Both the position numbers and the translations under genes were made by a program. The notes below the pieces were generated by a model, which ran no database searches, had not been told where the DNA came from, and worked only from the letters and a program-made list of their open reading frames with translations. A stretch of DNA of 31,907 bases from Reclinomonas americana ATCC 50394 (taxonomy: Eukaryota; Jakobida; Jakobea; Jakobida). Below, one piece after another: positions 11,095 through 21,280 of this stretch (position 1 is its first letter; every line of letters starts with the position of its first letter). The stretch covers positions 1 through 31,907 of the forward strand of contig PS015298.1 of assembly GCA_048213135.1 (NCBI GenBank). The letters are read 5' to 3'.

Positions 11095-11287
11095 GAGAGA
11101 GAGAGAGAGAGNNNNNNNNNNNNNNNNNNNNNNNNNNNNNNNNNNNNNNNNNNNNNNNNNNNNNNNNNNNNNNNNNNNNNNNNNNNNNNNNNNNNNNNNN
11201 NNNNNNNNNNNNNNNNNNNNNNNNNNNNNNNNNNNNNNNNNNNNNNNNNNNNNNNNNNNNNNNNNNNNNNNNNNNNNNNNNNNNNNN

Positions 11288-11328
<41 letters not shown>

Positions 11329-11665
11329 CCTCCCTCCCTCGCACACAACACAATCCCACGCAAGTTGTCCACTCCTCTCCTTTTTCCCCTCCAACACACT
11401 CACCCCTCACATACTCGCTATCCACCAACTTCTCAAACGCCATGCGCTTCTTCTCCCCCGCGCGCCCACGCTCCGCAAAGAACGACGCCGCCGCGGCAAT
11501 GTCCTCGTCCATGAGCGTGGCACCACCAACACCACCAACACCACCAACGTCACGATGCGCCGAGGCCAGACTCGCCGCCACCGCCATCTGAATCCGCATC
11601 TCCTCCTCGTCTTCTTGCGACGGAGACACGCCGACACTTCGCTCAACGTCCATGGGAGAGCTCAT
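10904..11665 (-). CDS. Small protein with a ubiquitin-interacting-motif-like segment
   Basis: Two exons, 11665-11404 and 10941-10904, joined over a phase-1 intron with a GTGAGT donor, total 300 nt, or 99 residues. Residues about 18-36 read QEDEEEMRIQMAVAASLAS. This fits the UIM pattern of an acidic cluster followed by phi-x-x-A-phi-x-x-S, a helix that binds ubiquitin. A Gly/Val-rich linker follows (GGVGGVGG), then a second helical segment (DEDIAAAASFFAERGR), a basic patch (GEKKRMAFEKL) and a very acidic end, DFGDPFDDDDLE. The protein may recognise ubiquitinated partners, but nothing shows its pathway. The 462-bp intron contains an N run, so a further exon could be hidden, although the two visible exons join in frame. 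It is convergent with the chaperonin-like gene, with 132 bp between stops. Confidence 0.65.
11012..11323 (+). repeat. (GA)n ... gap ... (CT)n inverted microsatellite arms
   Basis: About 100 bp of GA repeats (11012-11111) and 36 bp of CT repeats (11288-11323) flank a run of N. The arms are reverse complements and could fold back on each other. The whole block is intronic in the UIM-like gene. Confidence 0.9.
11112..11287. other. Assembly gap (176 N) between GA and CT arms
   Basis: Unresolved sequence in the only intron of the UIM-like gene, between complementary microsatellite arms. Confidence 0.95.
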
Positions 11666-12109
11666 TTGCGCACGTGCAATTGTGTAAAAGTGGCCTCGTT
11701 CTTGTCCTTTGTATGACAAGCTGTGTGGTGGTGCTCAGCTGCTAACACTGCTTACATGCACCGCTGCATACGTATTTCAGCACATGCATATGCAAGGGTT
11801 CTTTGCAGCTGAAGTTGCGCTCGACGTCGCAGCTTCTTGCGCGCTGATGGTCTAACTGTGCGCATGCTTGCGGTCCGCATGAGTGCTTGCCTTTACCTGC
11901 ACATGGACCGTGCGTGCGCGGCTGCTTCGATATCGACGTCGCATGCGCACTGATGCAGGAGCTCCTTTTTTTCACTTGCTTTCTCTCTGCATCCACTCCG
12001 GATCTGCACACTTTCTTGTTGCGCTCGTGTGGCCCGTTACAAGCACCTCGTCGATTCACCTCGTGTGTCCTTCCGCACGTCGAGTAAGGAAAACTCCGGC
12101 GCAAACGAA
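11666..12109. promoter_or_regulatory. Divergent intergenic region between the UIM-like and seven-pass genes
   Basis: These 444 bp separate divergent start codons. The left half is rich in TGCATG/GCATGC strings and in alternating GC and TG. I see no TATA element at a convincing position, no tRNA box pattern and no coding exon. Confidence 0.4.
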
Positions 12110-15100
12110 ATGGCTGACTTGGAGAACGGCTATCAGCAGGCGACCACGCAGCAGCAGCATGAGAGCACTCGCTTGCTCTCCTCCAGTGTCCCGCGCTCTG
12201 CACAGTTACGCGCGCGTGTGCATGCAACACACACCTATGCAACATTCACTGCTCATTGCTCTCCACCACAGTGTGACGTGGGCCGATGATCGACACATGT
12301 TCCGACGGCCGCCTATTGACTCAGGCACGCACACACACACACTCTCTGTGTCGCGACTTGCTCTCATTCGCACATTGCACAGATGACGAAGACGATGATG
12401 ACAGCAGCATGCTGGAGCCAGAGGAGGAAGAAGACGAGACCTCGTCCACAGCCGGTGACGAGTCGTCATCACACAAGCCGCAGCCTGCAGCAGCAGCAAT
12501 AGCAGCAACAGGAGGAGATGTGGAGAGCAGCACAGCAATGCCTCCTCCTGCACTCGTCGCTCGCCCACGCGGATCATCGCTGTTGGTCAGTCGCTCACTG
12601 AGTCACCCTTGCGCATGCTGTTGCTCACCTCTCTCTCTCATGACAGCGCTCGCCTGGAGCACCTGGCAACGGTGCATCGACGACGCTGAGTGACTCGGAT
12701 AGTGCGCCGTCGGCGGCGAAACGAACGCGCGATCGCACGGCCTCGTTTTACGCCATGCAGCCGGAACAAATGTCGACGCTGCCGTCGTTCAAGGTCGTGC
12801 AGCACGTGCGTGGCAACAAGGTCAAGATGGTGCACGATGATCGGTCTGTCCGTGTGTCGCCTTCCACAGGTTTTCGTGTGCTTGCAGGCGATGACTGACT
12901 CGTTCTCGTGCAGGGCGGTGCGTGTTGGCGATGGCGATCGTCCCTCTCCTCTCCTTTCCTCTTCCTCTTTCCTGCCGACGCGATTCTGTGATTTGCGACC
13001 TACCCTCTCCCACTCTATTCGCTTTAACATTCCACTTTCCTTCCGAGCGATTCTGCAATCGTCGTGACCTCTCCTCAGTCATTCTTCTCCCTTTCCAGTT
13101 CTACTGACGCGATTCTGTGACTCGTGGCCTCTTCAATTTCCTGTTTCCGGCGACTAGAGTCTGTGTCTCGTGACCTCTCCTCTCCCTCTCTTCTTTCTTC
13201 CTCTTTCCTGCCGACGCGATTCTGTGATTCGCCACCTATCCTCTCCCACTCTTCTCCCTTCCTCTTCCACTTTCCTTCCGAGCGATTCTGCAATCGTCGT
13301 GCTCTCTTCTCAGCCACTCTTCTCCCGTTCCAGTTCTACTGACGCGATTCTGTGACTCGTGGCCTCTTCGATTTCCTGTTTCCGGCGACTAGAGTCTGTG
13401 ACTCGTGACCTCTCCTCTCCCTCTCTTCTTTCTTCCTCTTTCCTTCCGAGCGATTCTGCAATCGTCGTGCCTTCTCCTCAGCCACTCTTCTCCATATGCC
13501 ATTCTCATTCCTTCCAACGTGATCTGTTATTCATCGTCTCTTTCCCCCCTGTTATCCCCGTCCCTTCCCCCGTCCCTTCCCCCGTCCCTTCCCCCCTCAT
13601 TCTCCCTTTACCTTCCCTTGTCCCTTCCCCCGCCCCTTATCCCTGCCCTCGTTGTTATCGCAGCTATTCTCCGTCTCCAAGCCGTTCTACTACGGCATCC
13701 TTCGCGGCCTGGGCTTGTGGGTGCCGGAGACGACACGTGTGCGCCTCTTCCTCTTCCTCACCCTATTCCTGCTGATCTTTGCGTGCTCCGGCAACATTGT
13801 CGGCATTATTCTCTTCAAGGAGAAGCAATTTGAGAAGGTGAAGATGGGGTGTGCGCCAGTTCTCTGCGTGTACCTTGCTTCTCATGGTCCGTGCAGTTTT
13901 ACAACATTGTTCGTGTGGCATTCTTGTTTGCGTCGGTGTTTTTCGCCATCACGTATCTGCGTTGCGTCGGGGGGTTCTTGTGCATAGCATGCGGGTCACC
14001 TTGTCGTCTCATCGCTCATTTGCCTGCACAGCCTCGAAGAACTGGCGACGACTGATGCAAGAGGCGGTCTATTCCGGTGCGTTGTTTGTCAGTCTGATTC
14101 CCCTGACCTTGTACTTACTTCTGCTCCCACAGACATTGTTAAGACCCGAAGGCACCTCAACGCGTCTGTTATTCTCGCCGTCGTGCTGCTGATCTTTGCT
14201 GTCGCCATTGACATGCCGGTGTGGATCTCGTACATGGAGGAGGAGGACATTTCCACGGTGTGGCTGGTGTGGCTGACCATTACCGGGTGCGTTGTTCACG
14301 AGAACGCCTCTCTTTCCATCTGCTCCCATCACCGCTAACTCTCATTCCACTTGCCAGCCTCTTCTTCCACGTCTACATGGTGCGAAACGTCCTGCCACTG
14401 TTCTTGGATTTCTCTTTTTCCCCCTCCGCTCACCTTGCCGCTTGTCGCAGTCTGCTGGATCGGCCATTTTTGTGGCAGTGTGCCTGCTCAAAGTCCTCGA
14501 GTGGGACAAGATGAATGAGCGCATCGCCAAGCGGTCGGAGCATGAGTCTGAGGTGAGAGAAAAGAACGAGCTCCTGTCCCCCTCATATGCTGATCTTCGA
14601 CACAGAAAACCATGATGGAACACAGTGCGCGCACTGCTGCGCTGAGTGACACCAACAAGAGGGTGGAGGTGTATCTGGCGCTCAACTTTGTAGCCTCACT
14701 ATCGCTCCTGGTCGTTGGTGCGTGTGGGAGAGAGAGCGACGAGAGGGCAAGAAACCTCACTGTCGTTTATTGCAGAGGTCTACGGCCTGGTGAGCGACTC
14801 GGCAAGCCATTTTGTGTGGTCCATGCGTTTTGCCCACACGTTGACGCTGACGATGCTGCCACTGTTGCGTGCATCACCTTTGCCTTGGCGGCCGTCGTCA
14901 AGAACTCATCTGTTCTTTTTCGTCTCCCCGCGAAACAGGCTGGCCGCAGGCTATGTCACCGCCCGAGCCTCCAAGGTCAGTGCGTCATAGTGCTGTTGCG
15001 GGAGATGCAGTATGCGCTCACTCTCTGCTGCAGGGCCGCAAGATGATTGCCCGCATGCGTGCGCACGCCGAGACTGAGGACGGTCGGAAAGGCCTGCAAG

Positions 15101-15295
15101 ACCTGCTGGTCTACTACATTGCCACCGACGCTGCCTTGCGTTTGGTACGTGTGGCCTCACATCACACTGTTCCCCATTCTCCCCCTCACCCTCCCCACAC
15201 AGTTTGGCATGCGAATGGACTCGAGCTTCATCGCCAAGGTCGTGGTCATCGGATTCACCATCATCACATTTGTTTTGGCTCGTGCCTCTTCATGA
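12110..15295 (+). CDS. Seven-pass membrane protein, candidate gustatory-receptor-like (GRL) family
   Basis: Fourteen exons: 12110-12215, 12383-12585, 12647-12805, 13664-13837, 13897-13960, 14032-14076, 14133-14286, 14358-14379, 14451-14552, 14606-14717, 14776-14863, 14939-14975, 15034-15144 and 15203-15295. They sum to 1,470 nt, or 489 residues. Residues 1-156 are a disordered, acidic, Ser-rich N-terminus (DDEDDDDSSMLEPEEEEDE). Hydrophobic segments follow at about 182-205, 215-235, 261-283, 292-325, 366-387, 391-420 and 467-487. The first is preceded by KPFYYGILRGLGLWVP, like the (L/P)-x-R-x-x-G-(L/I)-x-P start of insect Gr/Or proteins. The end (LLVYYIATDAALRLFGMRMD, then a last helix TIITFVL) resembles their TM6-TM7 region, where a Gly and an acidic residue precede the final helix. 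GRL relatives are known in some protists and plants (DUF3537). The family call is inference from pattern; gene existence is well supported. The first donor (GTGTGC at 12216), the exon 3 end and the exon 8 end are the least certain edges. Confidence 0.6.
12943..13500 (+). repeat. 236-bp tandem repeat, about two and a half copies
   Basis: The string GCCGACGCGATTCTGTGATT recurs at 12974 and 13210, giving a 236-bp period. Each unit also contains CGAGCGATTCTGCAATCGTC and GGCGACTAGAGTCTGTG. A third copy from about 13409 lacks an internal block. It is intronic, pyrimidine-rich on the sense strand, and in some frames gives repeated spurious ORFs. Confidence 0.9.
13548..13650 (+). repeat. CCCGTCCCTTCC tandem repeat
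   Basis: Short C-rich units (CCCCGTCCCTTCC and variants) repeat up to the acceptor at 13661-13663. Confidence 0.85.
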
Positions 15296-15329
15296 AATCA
15301 CTTAATGCAAAGTCGCTGTCGCGGCTACC

Positions 15330-18300
15330 CTATACACGTTGGCCGCTAAAGATAAGGAAAAGCGCAGACGCCAGCGCTAGAAGGCTGGCAAATATCTGCA
15401 GGGAGAGGTGCCAGTGAGTCGAGAGCCACCCAACTCCCATCCCACAGCTCATCACTCACCCAGAACTGCCTCTCGCGTTCCACCACGTACTGCCGGTGTG
15501 ACTGACGCTCCTGTAACAAGCGCATCTCCGTCTGCTTCACCACGCCAGCCACCTGATCCAACAAATCGCAGTCGAGTGCCACCCGCTGCGTACGGAACGC
15601 CTCGTCGATGGAGCCCATTCGCTCACGAAGGCGGTCCAGATCGTGACGCAGATGATCTCGCTCCTCACCGACGGCGGCAAGATTCCGGTCGACTTCTCCC
15701 TTGCCCGCACGCAGTCGAGCAAGCTGCTGGTTCAGTTCTTCGAGCTGACGGCGCGTGGCCACTTGACTCTCCTGCAGGTGTTTCTCCGCGTTCTGCTTGT
15801 CGCCTTCGAGACGTTTAACCTGCTTCTGCGCCTCGCGGTCCGCCGCCTCCGCCTTGGTCACTTGGTCCGCCAGCTGCCGCCTCAGGTCTTGCTCACTCGT
15901 CTGCAGAGTGGTGACCCGAGTCGCGGCGGTGCGGAGATCACGGTCCATCTGCTGCAGGCGTGCGTCGACACGCTCGAATTCTGCCTGCGCCTTCTCGGCG
16001 GTTTCGCGCGCCGCGGCCAGCTCGGCCTCGAGCTCTCCGATGCGTCGGTTGAGAGTTTCGACCTGCGCCGCCTCTGGTAGGACACGCTCGGCGCTCTCCC
16101 GGAGCTGCTTCTCGAGGGCCGCCACACGGGCCGCCATCTCCTCCAGCCGCCGAGCGTCCTCCTTCCCCTTCCGCTCCGCCTCTGCATGCTGGCGGCTCGC
16201 CTTGCCGGCCGCAGCGTGTGCGTCGGCGTGTGCCTTGCGCAGCTGGTCGTTGAGTTCGTTCGTCTGCTGCTCCAGCTCCGCGACGTGCTTACGCAGTGCC
16301 TCGTCACCACTCGAACTCTTGGTCGTAGACATGGCAGCCGCCATCGCCGACTCGGCCAGAACGGCCGCAAATCGCTCCTGCTCCTTGGTCAGCTGTGCCT
16401 TCGCCTCAAACACGCGGCTTTCGGCCTCCACCTTGGCCGCCTCCACCTCCCGCTGCGCGCTGAGAACATGCTGTTGAACCTCGAGCAACTCCTTCGCGTG
16501 CTGATCGGTGAGAGACCGCACAGTGCTCTCCCGTCGTGCATCGGCCGCCTCCACCTGCTGTCGCAGCATTTGAACCAGCTGCTGCTCGTCGGCAAACTTG
16601 TTCTGCGCGTCGATGAGCTGGTTCTGAGCATCGGCCAGCTGCTCGGCGGCGCTGCTGGCCTTCTTCTGCGCCTCGGCGACTTGCTTGTGGGCATCCTCCA
16701 GTTCATGGCGAGCGTGCCTCAAGTCGGCATCGACGCGTTCGAGATCGCGCTCTGCCTGCGCCAGTTTGGCGCTGACCGTGTCAATCTCCGCCAGACGCGA
16801 GGTGCTGCCGGCCCTCAACACCACCAACTCCTCCCTGGCCTCGCGCAACTGCGAGCGCGCATCGGCCAGCTCCGCCTGCGCCTGCTCTGATGCGTGTGAT
16901 GATGGCGCCGCTGGGGACGCTACTGATGAAGATGATGACAGCTCGTCGACTTGCGACCTCAGCGCATTGACCTTGTCCTGTTCCTCCTGCAGTACATGCT
17001 GCAGGGCTTCCACTTGCGCAGCACGGGAAGCAATCTGACACACACGCAGAGGGACGGTGAGATCAAGAGTAAGCAGAGCAATAAATAGGAGATGCACACC
17101 TCTCGCTTCAGTGCCTCCTCGCGCTCGTGGAACTTTGCCTCAGCCTCCGTCAACCGCTTCTCGCCCTCGCCTACTCGTCCCTCGGCTTGCTTGAGATCCG
17201 ACTGTAGTTTCTCGCAGGCAGCCTTACTGCGAGCCAGCTGCTGCTCGACCTCAGCCAAGTGCCTTGACGTGTTGTCCTGCAAACAAAAATGTCACACCCT
17301 TGCGCACGCCAACGGACATGACAAAAACACTCACCTTCTCCGCCTGCGCATGGCGCACCTGTTCCTGTGCGTCGCGCGCCTGCTTCTCTGCGCGTTCCAG
17401 ATGGGCGCTCTTGACGCGCAACTCGTCCGCTTGGTCCGCCTTCGACTTTTTCACCTGGTCCAGTTCGCCCTCCAGCTGCTTCACACGCTGCTGCGATGCA
17501 TCCAGAGCCTGCTTTCTGGCCGACGCCTCCACTACTCCCTTCGTCTCCGAGTCGATCTGCAGTTGCTGAAGTTTGCTAAACTTGTGCTGCTCCTCTGACA
17601 GCTTCCGTTGCAGCCGCTCCACAGTCGACGCATTGTCGGACTCCACCAAAGCCAGCGCACGACGTGCCTCCAGGAGCTCACGCTCCCGCTGTTCAAGTAA
17701 CGCCGACAATTCCAAGTACTTTTCCATCGCCATTTCCAACGCCTCAGCAACTATGGACGGACGGATCATCGGATAAGCAACAACAACTGCAACAACAGTC
17801 GACTTCGCTTGAGCGAGTCGCACCTTCAGCCGGCACGGGCTGGTCTTCGTCAGCGTCCACCACAGCAGATGCGGAGGACGCGCCGTCACAGTTACCATTC
17901 TGCATCGCGGCACCTGTGTTCGCGTGAGGTGAGCGGGCGGCGAGACGCAAACTCTTGCCAAGCAATTGCACGCAACTCATCGAATCGCTAACATGATCTG
18001 CGACACAAGTGTGTGAGCAGCTGCGACAATGTAACACCGAGCAGCACGAGCACTCACCAACGATCCGAGTGCCCAACATGGCGGAAACGTGGTCCACACT
18101 TGACTGCATGTCGGACACCAGCGATTTCGGTGATGAAGGTGGCGATCTGGCACTGTCGTCGACTGTTGCTGCTGCGGAACGAGATTCGGGAGACGCAGCG
18201 GACGCTGCGGCAGAAGCACTCGAAGCCTTGCGTCGGTGAGCCTCGGAGACTCGCGACATGTCTTGCAGCAGTGCTGTGGCCTGTTGATAGCCGGCCGACA

Positions 18301-20364
18301 CCTGCTGTTCCATCGACTGCAGGCGGCTGCGTGCGTCCTTCAGTGCCGACTGACTGGCTTCCAGCTCGCGCTCCAAGTCTCGAATGCGCCCAACTGCCAC
18401 CTCGGGCGTCAATGGTGTTCCCTTGCTGTCGGATCCAGTAAACAGCTGCAGATGCACAATCATGTTATTGACTTGTGCGTTGCGTTAGGAAGAACGAACA
18501 CAGTCACGCACCACATTCGTCGACTTGATAGGAGTTCGGAACTCATCCTGCGTCACGCACACACACACACATATGAGCAACTCGAAGACACGCGAACACC
18601 GAGAGAGATACAAACGCACCGGGAAGAGACTGGATCCAGACTGAGGAACAGTGTACGCAACGCGCTGCTCACTGAGATCTTGCTCGGGGCTGGACACTTG
18701 CGACACATCGTGCGTGTGCTTTTGCAACAGCTTGTCGACGGTCGAGGAGATCTTGTCGATGCGCCTGCACGAAGATCACCGGTGAGAGGTGAGCCGAACC
18801 ACTGGCAAACGGGGATTTTGCACAGTGACGAAACGCAAGAGGTGACGACGGCAGTGGAACCACGTCGGTCAACTTGGTCACTTGGAGCAGCTTGGTGAAC
18901 TTGTGGCACAGCTTGTCCATTCGCGCAAGCAACTGCGACGAATCATCAGCGGGTAGTCGTACAAAATGTGACGCGACACGAGAGTACTCACCCGCTCCGA
19001 GTCGGCATCCAGCACGGACGACGACGACGAGCCCGGGGTGCCGATCGACTCGTCGAGATCCGTCACCTCCAGACCGCGACTGGACGAGTGCAAGCTGCTG
19101 TCATCGTCGGCCACAGATGTGGCTGACGACTGCGCCAGAGGCACCTCCTGGAAGTTGCCGCTGCCCCACGCCGACTCTGCAACCTCCTCCATCAGCTCGC
19201 TCTCCAGCGAGCCACGTAGCGCACCGTCCATGCGCGATGCCGTGAAATCGTACACTGAAGTCTGACGCGCGTGGTGCGCAGCACCCTGCTTGTCCCTCGA
19301 CACGTTGAGGCACGAGAACGAGAGAGAGAGAGGAAACACAAACACAGCGGGGCACGCACCATCATCGACATGCTTCGTGTCAGATCCGAATTCGTCTTGT
19401 TCAACTTGGCAATCGTCTGCGACGCGACCTCCAGCTTTTGCTGCAGATCCTCCACCACCATCTGCATCACCTCCTGTGACTTGATCTCCGTCATCTGCGA
19501 TCGCTCCGTGTACGCGGTCAGGCCGGCGACATCGGCCACCTCCTCCTGCACCCACCCATCGGCGTTCCTCTCCAGCTCCGAGCTCAACATGCGGAACTTG
19601 ATGTACAGCGCCTCCAGATCGCGATCGAAACGTGAAATCGAGTGCGGTGTGCCCGGAATGCGTGGTGAGGAGGCAGTGCTGGGTGATTGCGGTGGTGTGG
19701 AGGGGAGCTGGGAGAGGGAGAGGGGGAGAGGGGAGAGAGAGCGGGAGAGGAAGAGGATAGGAGAGGAGAGGAGAGGAGAGGAGAGGGAGAGGGGAGAGGG
19801 GAGAGGGGAGAGGGAGAGGGAGAGGGAGAGGGAGAGGGAGAGGGTGAGGGTGAGGGAGAGGGTGAGGGAGAGGGAGAGGATGCGGGAGAGGGTGAGGGAG
19901 AGGGAGAGGGTGAGGGAGAGGGAGAGGGAAGAGGGAGGGGAAGGGAAAGGAAGGGAAGGGAAGAAGGAAGAGGGAAGAGGGAAGAGAGATAAAGAGAAAG
20001 GGAAGGAAGAGAGAGAGGGAGAGAGAGAGGAGGGACACACAAACACGCAGAGGGATGAAGAGGGAGAGGAGGGGGAGAGGGAGCGATTCAGTCGAAATGA
20101 GAGACACTCAGAGACGCGCGCGCGCAAGAGGCACACCTCGCTGGTCGGTGTGGATCCCATCCACGAAGGAGTCGACGATCGACTGGCCAGCTCCGACAGC
20201 GTCTCACGCAGCGTTGAGATCTTGGTCATCGCCTCCAGAATCTGCCCGAGACTGTTCTCCAACACATGACCGAGACGAGTGCGTGGCGATCGACCATCGC
20301 TCAAACTCGCAGTGCTCACTCCGCGTGGCAGCGAGAGAGTGGGCACAGTCGGCGGGCGACTCAT
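15330..20364 (-). CDS. Large coiled-coil protein with C-terminal membrane anchor (golgin-like)
   Basis: Thirteen exons: 20364-20137, 19707-19360, 19285-18992, 18932-18874, 18764-18620, 18547-18512, 18445-18058, 17997-17977 (21 nt), 17913-17824, 17750-17335, 17276-17100, 17034-15460 and 15395-15330. They sum to 3,843 nt, or 1,280 residues. Residues 1-370 are Ser-rich with short helices. Residues about 370-420 and 535-1250 are heptad-patterned, Glu/Gln/Ala/Arg-rich coiled coil (AELEQQTNELNDQLRKAH). The stretch ending RERQFW is split by a GTGAGT donor from a last exon encoding IFASLLALASALFLIFSGQRV and a stop, a tail-anchor-like helix. Long coiled coils with a C-terminal anchor are typical of golgins and other vesicle tethers. 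The function is inferred from architecture, as no GRIP or other named domain is visible. The paralogue at 25977-31801 shares exon order and phases. The convergent seven-pass gene ends 34 bp away. Confidence 0.8.
17977..17997 (-). other. 21-nt microexon of the coiled-coil gene
   Basis: This microexon contributes about seven residues (DHVSDSM), with CAG before it and a GTTGCG donor after it. The paralogue has a 21-nt exon at the same place (31441-31421, QHVEESL), also followed by GTTGCG and flanked by phase-1 introns. Conservation of length, phase and the H-V-x-(D/E)-S core supports both. Confidence 0.75.
19708..20136 (+). repeat. GGGAGA-type purine satellite in the first intron of the coiled-coil gene
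   Basis: Dozens of GAGGGAGAGG/GGGTGA units fill the intron between exons 20364-20137 and 19707-19360. On the sense strand it is a long CCCTCTCC tract running into the acceptor. Confidence 0.9.
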
Positions 20365-21280
20365 TGCTGCAAAGAGAAGGGAGAGAGTGTGTGTCAGCGC
20401 CTGTCATCATGCACTTCAACGTGTCAATGCCAATTGCACATGCGTGTTTGGTGTCACAGAGTGTCGCACTTCTCTCTTTTCTCCCCTCCCTCTCTCTCAC
20501 CCGCTGTCGTCGATGTTGCGTCCACTGAAATCCCGACATGACACGATAACGACGCAGAGGAACAAAGGACGAATATGCACTGACAATAGCGAGGAGGCGG
20601 AGAGAAAGAGAGGGTGCATACACACGCTGATATCGCACACACATGTGCACAGTGCAGCACAGAGAGAGAGAGAGTGAGTGCATGAAAGAGAGAGTGCGCG
20701 GGAGAGACATCGCGCGCGCGCGCGAAACATACCAGACTTTCTGCGTGTGCGAGCCTTGTGTATTCTTCGCCTCACCTACAGGTGCACACTCTTTCCTTTC
20801 CGCAGTGTGAACGAGCGTACACGCGGTCGCTTCTCCGTCGTAAAAAAGGGATGGCGGGACATGCATCGACACAGGACGACGGCTCTCTCAAGTTTCCTCG
20901 GTTTTTATGACGTGCACCAAAGACAGCATTAACATCACGGTCGCGAGGGCGACTCGAGACTGCACCCGGCATGCAAAGAGACTGCTCCGTACCCCTGCAG
21001 ACAGGAAATCACCGCAGTTGGGTGGCTCGTAAATTTAAAAGAGGGTCTACGGTGTCCACATTCACAGGCGCTTGCGTGACCAGGTGCTCATGATCGCGAT
21101 CGCGGGGCTTAGAAAATCGTTCTTCAGGTGTTCGGGGCCGGGGCCACTGACCTCCAAAAAATCTGCGGGGACAAAGAGTCCCGCTGCGCTCGCAAAGGCA
21201 ATTGTCTCCCCTATTGTTGTCGTTGGAGCGAAGACCGTCTCGCTCTTCTACGTGTGTGCCTTTTCCCCCTCTCGCGAAAA
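20365..21280. promoter_or_regulatory. Divergent intergenic region between the coiled-coil gene and the deacetylase
   Basis: These 916 bp separate two divergent ATGs. They contain a GA tract, an alternating (CG)n run at about 20711-20724 that belongs to a dispersed 60-bp element (see 20656-20726), and an AAATTTAAAAG string at about 21032. I checked by eye for tRNA boxes and for spliceosomal RNA motifs and saw none. No exon could be fixed. Confidence 0.4.
20656..20726 (+). repeat. Dispersed ~60-bp repeat, copy 1 (promoter region)
   Basis: A GA tract, then GTGAGTGCATGAAAGAGAG, GTGCGCGGGAGAGAC and a CG run. It matches 22388-22452 with a few changes, keeping the order of all four parts. Confidence 0.65.

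Larger units (their letters stand above)
12806..13663 (+). other. Long third intron of the seven-pass gene
   Basis: An 858-bp interval between exons ending KVVQH and beginning LFSVSKP. It is filled by a 236-bp tandem repeat and C/T-rich simple sequence. Coding may extend a little further right than 12805 (an in-frame stretch, VRGNKVKM, precedes another GTG), because both donors are phase 0. Confidence 0.6.

Noticed and set aside
13124-13500. Two similar short frames starting MASSISCFRRLESV on the + strand
   Set aside because: They are copies of one frame in the 236-bp intronic tandem repeat. They are interrupted and have no splice support.
15797-16890. Long + strand frames opposite the anchored coiled-coil gene
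   Set aside because: Same antisense effect. Paralogue alignment and splice phases support only the - strand.
20365-21280. Search for tRNA, spliceosomal RNA or spliced-leader genes in the longest intergenic region
   Set aside because: No paired A/B box pattern, U6-like ACAGAGA or other recognisable core was seen. A covariance-model scan would be decisive.
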